Below, one piece after another: positions 12,426 to 22,622 of a stretch of 64,000 nt of DNA. The notes beneath the pieces were generated by a model. That model made no database searches. It worked only from the letters and a program-made list of their open reading frames with translations, and had not been told where the DNA came from. This DNA comes from Symmetrospora coprosmae (lineage: Eukaryota; Basidiomycota; Cystobasidiomycetes; Symmetrosporaceae): assembly GCA_008802785.1 (NCBI GenBank), contig VUYT01000003.1, positions 835,640-899,639 on the forward strand, written 5' to 3'. Position 1 is the stretch's first letter. Every line of letters begins with the position of its first letter. The position numbers and the translations under genes were made by a program.

Positions 12426-14218
12426 TCAAAGCCCAAATGCGACCGTCGTGGCTCCGTAGAGTCCAGAGAGGAGCTTCGTCTCGCCGCCTTCGCCTGTTTG
12501 GGAGCCAAGGGTCCATCAGCACAGACCTCTATTTCACACAAGCTTGCTCCGAGCGCTCACCTGCTCCTTGAGCAACATAGATAGGGACAAAGTGTTCCTG
12601 TTGAGAGCATCCATCCATGAGCAACCTGCTGCGCACCGTCCCGGAAGAACGGCCATTCAGCCTACCTCGCGCGGATGTGCGAGTCTGAACTCTGGCTCTT
12701 TCGTCAGGTTGAACAGAGCCTCCTTGCGCTCGCTTGTCTAGAATAGGCGCCACATCTCGGTGTCAGCTTCTTGGTCGCGCCCGGCTGCTGTCCAACATGC
12801 CAATGCCTCGCGCTCACCGTTCCCTTGGCCCGCACAGCAGCCACGACCTTGTCATTCCAACCATGGTAGAGCTAAAGCCAAACATCGGTCTCAGCAGAGG
12901 ATACATGGGAACGCGTGAAGGCAACCGCTGCTCACTGGCTGAGCCGTCTTCTCGTTGAAGGAGGACATGTCCTCGAAGCTGTGCACTGTCAGTCCGCCAG
13001 ACAGGATGAGGATACCCTCATCTCTGCATGAGGTCAGGAGCCAAAGTGAGCTCGAGTCCTCTCACGTTGCTGCTCATCTACAGGGGGATGAGCGCCATCC
13101 CACCTCAGGGCTTTGATTGCCTTCCCAATCTGGTATTCCGTCTCCGGACGCAAGTCAGACGAGATCGAGACCTCGACAACGGGAACGTCGAACGGTCCTT
13201 GCGTATCTGGGAACATGATCTTGAAGGGGATGAAGACGCCTTCGTGGTTGAGACATCCAGCTCAGTCGTTGTGGCCCAGCAAAGGTCGAATCTGGTTGGC
13301 GTGGGCTTACCATGGTCGAAACCGCTGGATACCAGCGGTCTTTTCTCCCTTCTCCCGTCGCGGCCTCTACTTTCCGATGCAGGAGAAGTCCGCGCATGCA
13401 TGCCGTTCTTGGTGAATTCCTGAGCCACACGCTGGGACAGCTGAGACGAACCGCGAGAGCGCCAGGCGATGTCGTACAGCTTCTGAGGGAAGCCGTAGTA
13501 CTGGCAGAGGAGACAGCGTCAGTCAAATCGGCCTGGGAGCTGTAGCGTAGAGGGTATCACGAACGTCGTAAAGCAGCGGGTTTTCGGCGCCATAGTCGGA
13601 CACTGCGCGACGACCGGAGCGTCAGAAGGCGGACTGGACTGGTTCCAGGACATTATGCGCACCAAGCCTTTCTCCGCCCGTCTCCCAGTGCGCAGAGAAC
13701 ACCACAATACCCTTGGGGCGATACCTGCGCATGCCGGAGGGTCAGCTCGCGGAGGCATGTTGGAATGGCCGGAATCTTGCACACTTCTCGAGCAAGACCT
13801 TGCCAAAGTCTTTCAGAAAGCCACACAGTAGGCCATCGGGCTTCGAGATCTCGCCGAACTGAGGCCAATGCGCGGGATGACCAGCATCAACAGTGTATCA
13901 GCACCGGACTATCGTGCTGCCAACGGCGTGGGGACTGACCAGGTCCGCCCGCGGGTTGGGCACGTCCTTGGGCCAGAGCAGCGTAGGGTGGCCGTGCGCA
14001 AAGAAGAAGGAGGGGATGCGTCCCTTGGTCGCTGCGAGGTCTGGGAGCTCGTTCAGTGCAGCCTGCCATTCTGCGCGAGATGCAAGGACTCCAAGCTGAT
14101 TGCGGGCCATTCTGGGCGACTGAGAGCTGCGAAGTGACAGAGGGGCAGACGTGTGGTACCAGGCGAGAGCTGCGAGGATAAGAGCGGCTGTGGAGGATGA
14201 GAGGAAGAGGGTGTGCAT
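12426..14218 (-). CDS. LigB-superfamily (DODA-type) aromatic ring-opening dioxygenase with N-terminal membrane anchor
   Basis: Non-haem metal dioxygenase of the class III extradiol/4,5-DOPA dioxygenase-like family. I reconstruct about ten short exons. The N-terminal exon (13940-14218) begins MHTLFLSSSTAALILAALAW, a hydrophobic segment that looks like a signal anchor. The first metal-site motif AHGHPTLLW follows. Later exons give YRPKGIVVFSAHWET, VSDYGAENPLLYD, YYGFPQKLY, FDHGVFIPFKIMFPD and LSGGLTVHSFED. Then come LAHPRE|EHFVPIYVAQGAG and the C-terminal LYGATTVAFGL, with the stop at 12426-12428. These cover the His ligands expected of the family. Between SRG and FDHG there is an extra ~13-residue basic stretch that keeps the frame open and is unusual. 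Substrate cannot be told from sequence; fungal relatives act on catechol-like compounds or are uncharacterised. The membrane anchor is atypical for a family of soluble enzymes. Confidence 0.87.
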
Positions 14219-15523
14219 GAAATATGAGCTGAAGAGACTGAGGTCAAGCTGAATCAGCTCCTCGCGAGCTCTACGGTACTCCCCTCTACGGTAGGCCCTG
14301 GTCAGCTCGTGATCACGTGCTTCGCCGCAGCTTGGTCAGCTTCGCGTCTGTCAGCCATTACGAGGGCGCGTTGACCATGAAGGGGTTGAATGAGGTGAGC
14401 GACTGAGCGGGCGTGTGCATGGATGTATCAGCCGCTTGGTATCACCTCTGTTGTCAGGGAGGTCTGGCGAGCTGTCATGTGGGATCAGCTGTAAAGAGTG
14501 CGGGCCTGACGATCCCAAGCAGGCAATGCTGTGGCTGGATGGTCAGCAATAGCAGCAGCATCTACAAGGGCAGCCCACACTTCTGCATGACAGCATTGGA
14601 CACCTCTATGATGGAGAGCAGAGAATTCGCAAGGCCGTGTGTGCCTATAGGCACTGTAGGCCAACGAGCCGACGCGCTCCTGAGAATCCGCCACTCAGGG
14701 CGATGAGGCTCGAGCGGCCTCCACAGCAAGGTCGGCTGTGATATAGCGTATGGATAGGATACTGTGCCCAGTACAAAGCATATCAACACGACTTGCAAGA
14801 GCTGTTCGAGCTTTGTGCCCAGCAAGAGTGGATGCGAGCTCGAGGACCCGGAGCAGCGACAGCCGGAAAACCCCGGGTCGCAAATTGGAAGAAGCCGCGG
14901 CCGGTTCCATGGGAACGGCGCTGTGCAGAAAAGCGGAAGCTCTGCGTTTGCAAGACGGTCTGGCAACCAGCTTGCACTGCAACCCATACACTCTCCACAC
15001 ACGCGCACGTCTGGCCCTTGCTGCTGCTTGGACTCTGCACCCGCACTACCTGCAAGGTGAGCTGAGCTGCTCTGTGCCTGAAGCGGATGCGCGTGTCGCT
15101 CGCCCTTGTGGCGGATCCGTTTCACGCCGGACCTGATTGGGCGCGTCGAGACGAAGGCGACGGAGCTTCCTTCGGCAGGATGTGCAGCAACAGTTGCGGT
15201 ACGAATTAGCAGGCTGATGCACACTTCATCCCCCTTGCTGTCCTCCTTGCTGTGCTATGTGCTGTGTTGGCGTACGCTTCCCCTGCCGTTCTTTGTCGGC
15301 GCTCTCTTTGGCCGCCGCCCCGCTCTGTCGCTGCCGCTGCCCCTGCTGTCCTGCTGCCTGGGCTGCCCTGTCGCTTCCCCCTTCTCCCTTCTCTCCCCGC
15401 AGAGCTTCCTCCCCCCATCTCGGACAACGTCAACGACTGTTTCGCCTGCACAGCAGCACAAGGGAGGTGATATCGTAGCATAGCAGTCGAGCCCCCCGCC
15501 CGGTCAACCCGCCCTCCTTCACC
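14219..15523. other. Divergent promoter region between dioxygenase and aconitase genes
   Basis: 1.3 kb between two divergently transcribed genes. Open frames exist here (for example 14562-15224 on minus) but none starts convincingly, resembles a protein family or shows clean splicing. The segment 15337-15420 is strongly pyrimidine-rich on the plus strand, as expected for a promoter or leader of a highly expressed gene. No tRNA or repeat was recognised. Confidence 0.5.
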
Positions 15524-18500
15524 ATGTTCGCGCGCTCCCTCCAGCAGCGGGCGCCGGCCCTGCGAAACTCGGTTGCGCGCAACTACGCCCAGGCAGCCTC
15601 GCGCATTGGAGACACAAAGGTACCGATGAGCCCGCTCAACCCGGATGCCTACATCAACTACCGTGGGTGGTCTGCCGTATGCCCGCTTTGCACGCTGATG
15701 TTGACGGTGATCGCCCTGCTCTCGGCCTGTACCGGCCCGCTCTGCCTGCTTGCCCCTGGACACACGCACTACAGAGCGCATCGAGGACAACGTGAGTACA
15801 ATTGCCATAGTCTGGCCGCAGACGGTATTGCAAGCAATGCACATGCGCTGATGCCATCACTCTTCTCGTCTCGCCTGCCAGCTTGCCGTCGTCCGTCAGC
15901 GGTGAGTTCCGGCGCTCCGAGTTCCCAAGTCAGCCTCATATCCCGTAGAGCTCGCACTGATGTCGCTATCGTACCCTGCCCAGACTTAACCGCCCTCTCG
16001 CAACGTCCGAGAAGATCCTTTACGGCCATCTCGACAACCCTCACGAGGCCGACATCCGCAGGGGTGCTTCCTACCTCAAGCTGCGACCTGACGTACGTCC
16101 TCACATATTGTTGCCGTCAGCAAGTCTGGTTCTGCTCTGCTGATGCACGTCTTCTCAACAGCGAGTTGCTTGCCAGGATGCCACCGCTCAGATGGCCCTC
16201 CTCCAGTTCATGACCGCCGGCCTTCCCACCGCGGCCGTCCCTACGAGCGTGCGTACAATCAGCGTGGCTTTCCGCAATCGAGCAGAAGCTGACCCATTCT
16301 TCGCTTTTAGGTCCACTGCGACCACCTGATCGAGGCCCAGACCGGAGGCAAGGAGGATCTTGCCCGCGCCATCAACCTCAACAAGGAGGTCTACGACTTC
16401 CTCGCTACCTGCACTGCAAAGTACGGCATTGGCTTCTGGAAGCCCGGATCTGGCATTATCCACCAGATCATCCTCGAGAACTACGCTTTCCCCGGTGGTC
16501 TCATGATCGGTACAGACTCGCACACCCCGAACGCCGGTGGTCTCGGCATGATTGCCGTCGGTGTCGGTGGTGCCGATGCCGTCGATGTCATGGCCGACCT
16601 GCCGTGGGAGCTCAAGTGCCCCAAGACCATCGGTGTCAAGCTCACTGGAAAGATCGGAGGATGGACCACGCCAAAGGGTGAGTGAATCCGCTTGACCAAT
16701 GGAGGCGGAGAAGGAAACCCGCTAACATCATCGTCTCCCCTGCCTTGCAGACGTCATCCTCAAGGTCGCAGGCATCCTCACCGTCAAGGGAGGAACCGGC
16801 GCTATCGTCGAGTACATTGGCGAGGGTGTCAACTCGCTCTCGTGCACCGGAATGGCCACCATCTGCAACATGGGTGCCGAGATTGGCGCCACCACCTCCC
16901 TCTTCCCATACAACAGCCGAATGGGCGACTACCTGAACGCGACGAACCGAGGCGACATTGCAAAGTACGCTGAGCGATTCGCACACAACCTCCGAGAGGA
17001 CGAGGGCGTCGAGTACGACGAGGTCATCGAGATCAACCTCTCCGAGCTCGAGCCGCACATCAACGGCCCCTTCACCCCGGATCTTGCCACCCCTCTGTCC
17101 AAGTTTGCCGCTGCCGTCAAGGAGAACAACTGGCCTGAAGAGCTCAAGGTTGCGCTCATTGGCTCGTGCACCAACTCGTCGTACGAGGACATGGGCCGTT
17201 CCGCCTCGATTGCCAAGGAGGCGCTCGACCACGGCCTCGAGTGCAAGTCCAAGTTCACCATCACGCCTGGATCCGAGCAGGTCCGCGCAACCATCTCGCG
17301 CGACGGCCTGATGGAGACGCTCGAGAAGGCCGGAGGTGTCGTGCTCGCCAACGCGTGCGGGCCGTGCATTGGACAGTGGGACCGCACGGATGTCCCGAAA
17401 GGCACAAAGAACTCGATCATCACGTCGTACAACCGTAACTTTACCGGACGAAACGACGCCAACCCGGCCACACACGCCTTTGTCGCCTCGCCCGATCTCG
17501 TCACCGCCATGGCATTCGCCGGCTCTCTTACCTTTAACCCCGTCACGGACTCGCTCAAGGGCGCCGACGGCAAGGAGTTCAAGTTCTCGGACCCGACCGG
17601 CAAGGACCTCCCTCCTCGCGGCTACGACCCAGGAGAGAACACGTACCAGGCCCCTCCCGAGGACCGGGCATCCGTCAACGTCGCCGTTGACCCCAAGTCG
17701 GACCGTCTCCAGCTCCTGACGCCCTTCAAGGCATGGAATGGAAAGGACTTTAAGGAGATGCCAGTCCTGATCAAGGCTGTTGGCAAGTGCACAACTGACC
17801 ACAGTGGGTGTTGTCGTCTTGCTTTGCGGAGTCGGAGCTTGTGCTGACGCCATCGAGTGTGCAGTCTCGGCTGGTGGACCATGGCTCAAGTACCGAGGAC
17901 ACTTGGAGAACATCTCACAGAACTGCCTCATCGGCGCCATCAACGCCGCCAACGGCAACGCCAACGAGATCCAGAACCTGCTGACTGGCGAGTGGGGAGC
18001 GGTCCCCAAGGTCGCTGCCGAGTACCGTGACCAGAACCGCCCATGGGTCGTCATTGGTGACTGGAACTACGGAGAGGGATCATCGCGAGAGCACGCCGCT
18101 CTCGAGCCGCGCTTCCTCGGAGGACAGGCCATCATCACGAGGTCGTTCGCACGTATCCACGAGACTGTGGGTGGCCAATCCTTTGCGTTCCCGGCTCTTT
18201 ACGCCCTTGCTGATCATTCTGTCATGCCTGTGCCACCCGCAGAACCTCAAGAAGCAGGGCATGCTTCCCTTGAACTTTGCCAACCCAGAGGACTACGACA
18301 AGGTTCAGCCTACCGACTTTGTCGACCTCGTCGGCATTGAGAAGCTCGCGCCCGCGTCGGAAGTCACGATGCGACTCACGCACAAGGACGGCAGCAAGGA
18401 GGAGATCAAGCTCACGCACACGTTCAACGAGGGACAGGTGCGCTCACTTTCTGTGGTTGTCTAGTTATGTGGACTTGCTGACGCAGACCGCTTGTCCTTA

Positions 18501-18573
18501 CCCACAGATTGAATGGTTCAAGGCCGGATCCGCGCTCAACAAGATGGGTCAGGACAAGAAGAGCAAGGCATAA
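15524..18573 (+). CDS. ACO1: Aconitate hydratase, mitochondrial
   Basis: Iron-sulfur enzyme of the TCA cycle that interconverts citrate and isocitrate in the mitochondrial matrix. The start [20 protein letters not shown] is an Arg-rich presequence free of acidic residues, fitting mitochondrial import. The gene is interrupted by several introns, most of them in the first 800 bp. One intron falls near 16679-16750, others after CTTDH near 17803-17865 and after SFARIHE near 18165-18241, and one before IEWFKAG. Cluster-binding cysteines are in [11 protein letters not shown] and ACGPCIGQW. Other family blocks are [24 protein letters not shown] and [15 protein letters not shown]. The C-terminus ends KKSKA, stop 18571-18573. 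The block usually read SAAGPW is SAGGPW here, a mild change. The antisense strand holds a 470-codon open frame that I regard as a shadow of strong codon bias. Confidence 0.97.
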
Positions 18574-19260
18574 GCCGGCCACGCTAGCTCTGCCAAATAT
18601 TCACCCAATCTCATCGTCTCCGGCTTTCTCCCCCGGCCGAAAGACCGACTCCTCCGCATGGCTGTGTGAACACTGTAAACGTAATGATGTGACTCCAAGC
18701 GTACAGGTATTTCGGGGCTGCGTGTTCCATTGCAATTTCTCGTTCTCTCTCTCGTCACCGCGCCTCTTTGCTTCTTCCTCCTCCTTTCTGTCCGTTCCGC
18801 CTCGCCCTGCTGCTCACGCACCTTCCTCGCTTTTGCACAGCCGCTAGGACGACACATGACGCAACGGCGGCACGGCCTGCCCAAGCCATACACTGACGTC
18901 AATCGCTGACGTGTCGCCTGTCTTGTCCCCAACCTCGCAGGCTGAACGATCAGCTCCCGAAAGCGCAGGCTCGCTAAGCCGTCAAGGCGCAGGCGCTTGC
19001 ACAAGCTAGGCAACTGTGACTCATGGTCCTCCACGCAGCTGGAAGATCACAGTCTATAAAAGCGCTGCTCGTCTCCTGCCTCTTCTCTTTCCTTTCCTTC
19101 CTTTCTTCAGCCGCAAAGCCTGGATCGTGCTGATCCCTCCAGCGGCTCTCTACCTCTACCTCCGCCTCGACCTCGTCCGGGATCGTAGCTGTTCCCGGTA
19201 CAGGCTCGAAGGTCCTGATCGCTACCCTGGCCGCTAGGCCTGCGCTCCAAGTGTGCCCAA
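18574..19260 (+). other. Aconitase 3' region and promoter of the following gene
   Basis: 687 bp of non-coding sequence. It contains a good TATA box (see separate entry), followed by a long pyrimidine-rich stretch at about 19075-19110. No additional gene is supported. Confidence 0.5.
19055..19062 (+). promoter_or_regulatory. TATA box
   Basis: TATAAAAG, a textbook TATA element, about 205 bp upstream of the proposed start of the orphan gene at 19261. It is followed 20-50 bp later by a C/T-rich tract typical of fungal transcription start regions. Function is inferred from sequence alone. Confidence 0.55.
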
Positions 19261-20749
19261 ATGCCCCGTCAGGCAGCCCAAGCATCGCCGCGTCGATGCA
19301 GTGGCCCTGCAGCCTGGCGTTCATAGGACGACGGTCGGACGACGAACCCTCCAAGACAGGATAGACGATGTCCTGGAGGGCGTCGTCGTCGGCAGGGCAC
19401 CGCCCACGACGCACTTCACAGCGGCTGCTCTGTCGGAGCAGCTGCAGCAGGCCAACACCGGCTACGGCCAGCTGCGAGATGCGGCAAACCAGTGCGCCAA
19501 CGACCTAGCGACGACCCGGGCCGACGTCGCCCGGACCGACGCCGCCATCGGCGCAGTGCGCACGAAGACCGACCCCTGCATCCAGCGGGTCAACGACTTC
19601 GAGGAGCGCCTGCGGGGTGTCGAGGACCGCCCCGCGCCGGTGCAGGCGGTCCAGCCGGCGCCGGTCTCGCGCGATGAGTACCGGAAGCTGCGCGAGCGGC
19701 TCGGGACTCTTCAGCAGGAGCGCGAGACATTCGCGCAGCGCGTAGCTGCCTTGGAGCAGTACAAGGCAGGCGCAGAACAAGCTGCCGCTACTGCCGCCGC
19801 TGCTGCCGCTTGCCAACATCTCGGTGTGCGTCATTGGCGACAGTATCCTGCCGAAGCTACCAGGTAGTATCAGCCACTGGTTCGCCGACTTGGAGGCCAT
19901 CGGCCTCGGACAGGCCAAAATGCGAGGCAGGAGGGAGATGCGCGAGTGGTTTGAGAAGCGGGTCACAAGGCTTGCGCCACAGGGCAAAGGGCGGGACCTC
20001 ATCGACTTCCTGATGGAGGAGAAGAAGCAGGATGTCTTCGACGAAAGCTGGCACCGTGACGCACTACGCGAGTTCGATATCGCCGTCGACTCTGATATGT
20101 CATCCTTCCTCGAGATCTTCCGCGCGAACTTCCACTCTCTGCCTCTCACCGCGGAAGTCGTGTCGCTTCAGGACTGCTTCGACGACGCTGCGACGCAGAT
20201 GAGCGCACTAGTGCCTCTCTTCGGCAAGCTCGGCCGGAACTTCGTGGTGGTGAGTCGCAAGGCGCTCCCATAGCTAGCGTTGGACTCACTGACATGGCTC
20301 CCCGCGTAGAACATGTCGCCATTCTTCATCACCTTCGATTACTACCACGAGAGAGACACAAGCCTCGCATTGTTCGAGACTGCTTGCTGATCCTTGGCCC
20401 TGACAGCCCGCTCAAGGACGATAAAGGCCGACCTGTTCTGCCGACAAATGAGGCCGACTGGATCCTCGACGAGCTTCTGAAGCCCGACGTCTTCTTTGGC
20501 GTCTTCTCACGCGTCAAAGGTGGCACAGCGTGGAATCAGCTCGTTGCTGGCGGCGCGTTCCTGCCGCACGTCCGCGTCCGCCTCTGCCTGATTGTCAAGT
20601 CGTTCCTCGATTACGAGGTATGGTACCAGAGGAGCCTGCGCATCAAAGCAGAGACGTACGATACCTCGGTACGTGTCGCCTCGCAATACGTCGAACGAAG
20701 CGCTGATCAGGCAGCACGATGCACGACCACCCTCAAGGCTCTTCGTTAG
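19261..20749 (+). CDS. Orphan coiled-coil protein, multi-exon model, start uncertain
   Basis: I do not recognise the family. The clear coding part runs from about 19420. It opens with a Gln/Ala/Glu-rich coiled coil (segments LSEQLQQANTGYGQLRDAAN and EYRKLRERLGTLQQERETFA) that ends in an alanine run. A 40-nt intron, 19829-19868, restores frame into an acidic helical region (motif HWFADLEAIGLGQAKMRG). Another intron leads to FITFDYYHERDTS. A proposed 35-nt intron near 20370-20405 removes a TGA and joins to a block with KPDVFFGVFSRVKGGTAWNQ. No ATG exists in the first reading frame upstream of the coiled coil. The ATG at 19261 works only if an intron (donor about 19299, acceptor about 19419) is removed. 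The 3' end at 20749 is a read-through of a possible further intron. It could also be a decaying gene. Function unknown. Confidence 0.45.
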
Positions 20750-20951
20750 GAGCATCAGGCTAAGAGTGAGTGTCAGTCTTCGTTCGGCGAGTCAGTGATG
20801 ATTGCTGACGTATAGCTTGTGTGCCATGCCCCTCGAACGATGCCCTGCTATGGTCGCATCTCCGCGAGGGACCAAATCGCCAAGACTCGAGAGCAAGAGA
20901 AGGAGTCGAAGGAATTGCAGTCGAGCATGTGTAGTCGTTACAAGCAGGAGA

Positions 20952-22395
20952 CTAGCGGAGAGGGCTGAAGGGAAGTGGGCTGAGGATCTGTGCGCTCATG
21001 TGGTCTGTGAGCTTGACGGTCTGTGCAGAGTGAAGCAGGAAGCAATAGAGACACATCAGCTTTGGAGCGAGCGAGCGAGTGCAAGAGAGGGCCGGACCTT
21101 TGCCACCGTGTTGCTCCAGGTGTCAATCTCCCACGCGCGCTGCCGCATCTGCTTTCGGGATTCCATGCTGTCGTAGTGCCACATGTGGATGACCTGGTGC
21201 AGCTCGCCGACCTGGGCGAAGAAGGCAGCGATTGGCTCGACGAACTGCTTGCGCGCCTCGAGGCCGACGCGCCTGTGTGAATGTGCAAGCATGTCAGCGA
21301 TGCGGAGCGCAGGGCGGCCTTGACGGGACGCACCACTCCTGCTCCCATTCGAGCAGTGATCCAGGTTTCTGTGAGGGCGAGCCGTTTGATCAGCTCGCGA
21401 AGAGCTCTCGAGGCGCGCGCATCCACTCACGAGCGAGTAAGTGCGCATCTCGTAGATGCCGCCGAGGACTTTCGGCGGGGAGGACGGCCAGAACGAGAAC
21501 TCCTGGATGAGCTGCGAGCTGCGGCTGACGAGTGTCGGCGCAAGACGAGCAGCAAAGTCTTGGTACTCCTGTATGGATAGGGAGGAGTAGTGTCAGAATG
21601 ACGAGCTGCGCGCTCGCTTGCGCCCGCAACGACCGACGCTCACCTTGCTCGCAGCCATCTTTGGCACGACCTCGTCGTAGCCGTGGAACCCGCTGTGCTC
21701 CCACTGCGAAGCATACGAGAGCAAGCGTCAGCGGATAGCCCTGCCTGCAAGGGTGGAGACGCCTTCGGGCGATCGCCTTACGACGTGGTCTGAAGGCGCA
21801 AAGGGCAACGAGAGGGCGTCAGCGGACGCTAGTATGCTAGTTTAGGCGCATGGATACGCACAGAAGGTGTCGAGCTCGCCGACGATGACCTCCCAGGATC
21901 CCGTGAGCTTGATGTCAACGTCTGGGTTCTTTGCGAGGCTGTCGTAGAACTGCGCGACGAGGCTCTTGTACTCGTCGACCCTGTCCGGCTTTACCCTGTG
22001 CTTGTACAGTTCGTGGATGTACTTTCCCCTCCCGAGCACCTTGGAGTATCCTCGGTTGCCGCCCTGGCTGCCTGCTGCCTGCGCGCCGCCTTCGCCTTCG
22101 CCGTCCACCGTGGGGGCCTCGGCCTTTGCCTTGTCGGAGCCATACAGCACGGACTTGGTGGAGGGCAGCAGCAGCAGCAGCAGCAGCGGCACGTCAGCTG
22201 GCAGAGAATATCTCCTTGCAGCGCTGCTGCCTGTCTGCTATGCCTCACCTTGAGCAGTCCGCCCTTCTTCTCGTCTGCGAACTGACGGCTCGACGTTGAC
22301 AGCCAGGCCCGCGAGGATGACGCTACAGGCGCGGATGTGCCGCAGCGAGCAGCTGCTCTGCCACTGATGAGAGACCGTCGGAGCGCAGTCTGCAT
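20952..22395 (-). CDS. NIPSNAP-family mitochondrial protein
   Basis: Homologue of the NIPSNAP family, small mitochondrial proteins with two ferredoxin-like (dimeric alpha-beta barrel) halves; in animals they mark damaged mitochondria, in fungi the role is unclear. The N-terminus MQTALRRSLISGRAAARCG is Arg-rich and fits mitochondrial import. Exon 1 is 22249-22395 and exon 2 is 21862-22153, containing LYGSDKAKAEA, RGKYIHELYKHRVKPD and LTGSWEVIVGELDTF. An 8-nt exon at 21782-21789 then joins to WEHSGFHGYDEVVPKM. Later exons carry LIQEFSFWPSSPPKVLGGIY, EMRTY and QVIHMWHYDSMESRKQMR, and the C-terminus ends ILSPLPFSPLR. Exon 2 is preceded by a CAG/CTG-type run inside the intron at about 22168-22190. 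The motif LIQEFSFW and the closing LSPLPFSP block are strongly diagnostic. Confidence 0.92.
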
Positions 22396-22622
22396 TCTGT
22401 GCTCGTTGCTATGCTGCTGCTGCTGATGTTGTGCTTGTGCTGGCGTGACGGAGACCTCGAATGCGCGACGACAGCGGATGCGGGGCGCCGTCATCAGGCT
22501 CGAGGGATAGAGCTCCACATCAGCCAGGCAGGCACAGAGCCAGGACATCGCAAGAACAGCATGTTGGTCGTACCGTAATTCTTACAGGCATACACGACTG
22601 CGGATAACATGGTCAAGGATCC

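Noticed and set aside
12101-12541. N-terminal extension of the PDK1-type kinase in the same open frame
   Set aside because: It has no ATG, is Cys-rich and unlike the rest of the protein, and overlaps the last exon of the dioxygenase, whose ending TVAFGL is clear family sequence.
14562-15224. 220-codon minus-strand open frame in the dioxygenase-aconitase gap
   Set aside because: No ATG at its start, composition unlike neighbouring proteins, no motif; kept as non-coding.
16642-18054. 470-codon open frame antisense to aconitase
   Set aside because: It is a mirror of strongly biased aconitase codons; no family pattern, and the sense gene is certain.
19829-19868. Reading CVIGDSILPK as the GDS motif of an SGNH hydrolase
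   Set aside because: The segment is better explained as a 40-nt intron that joins two frames, and no other SGNH block follows.
22168-22190. CAG/CTG run as a polyglutamine or polyleucine coding tract in the NIPSNAP gene
   Set aside because: It lies in the intron between exons 1 and 2, since the family sequence resumes only after it.
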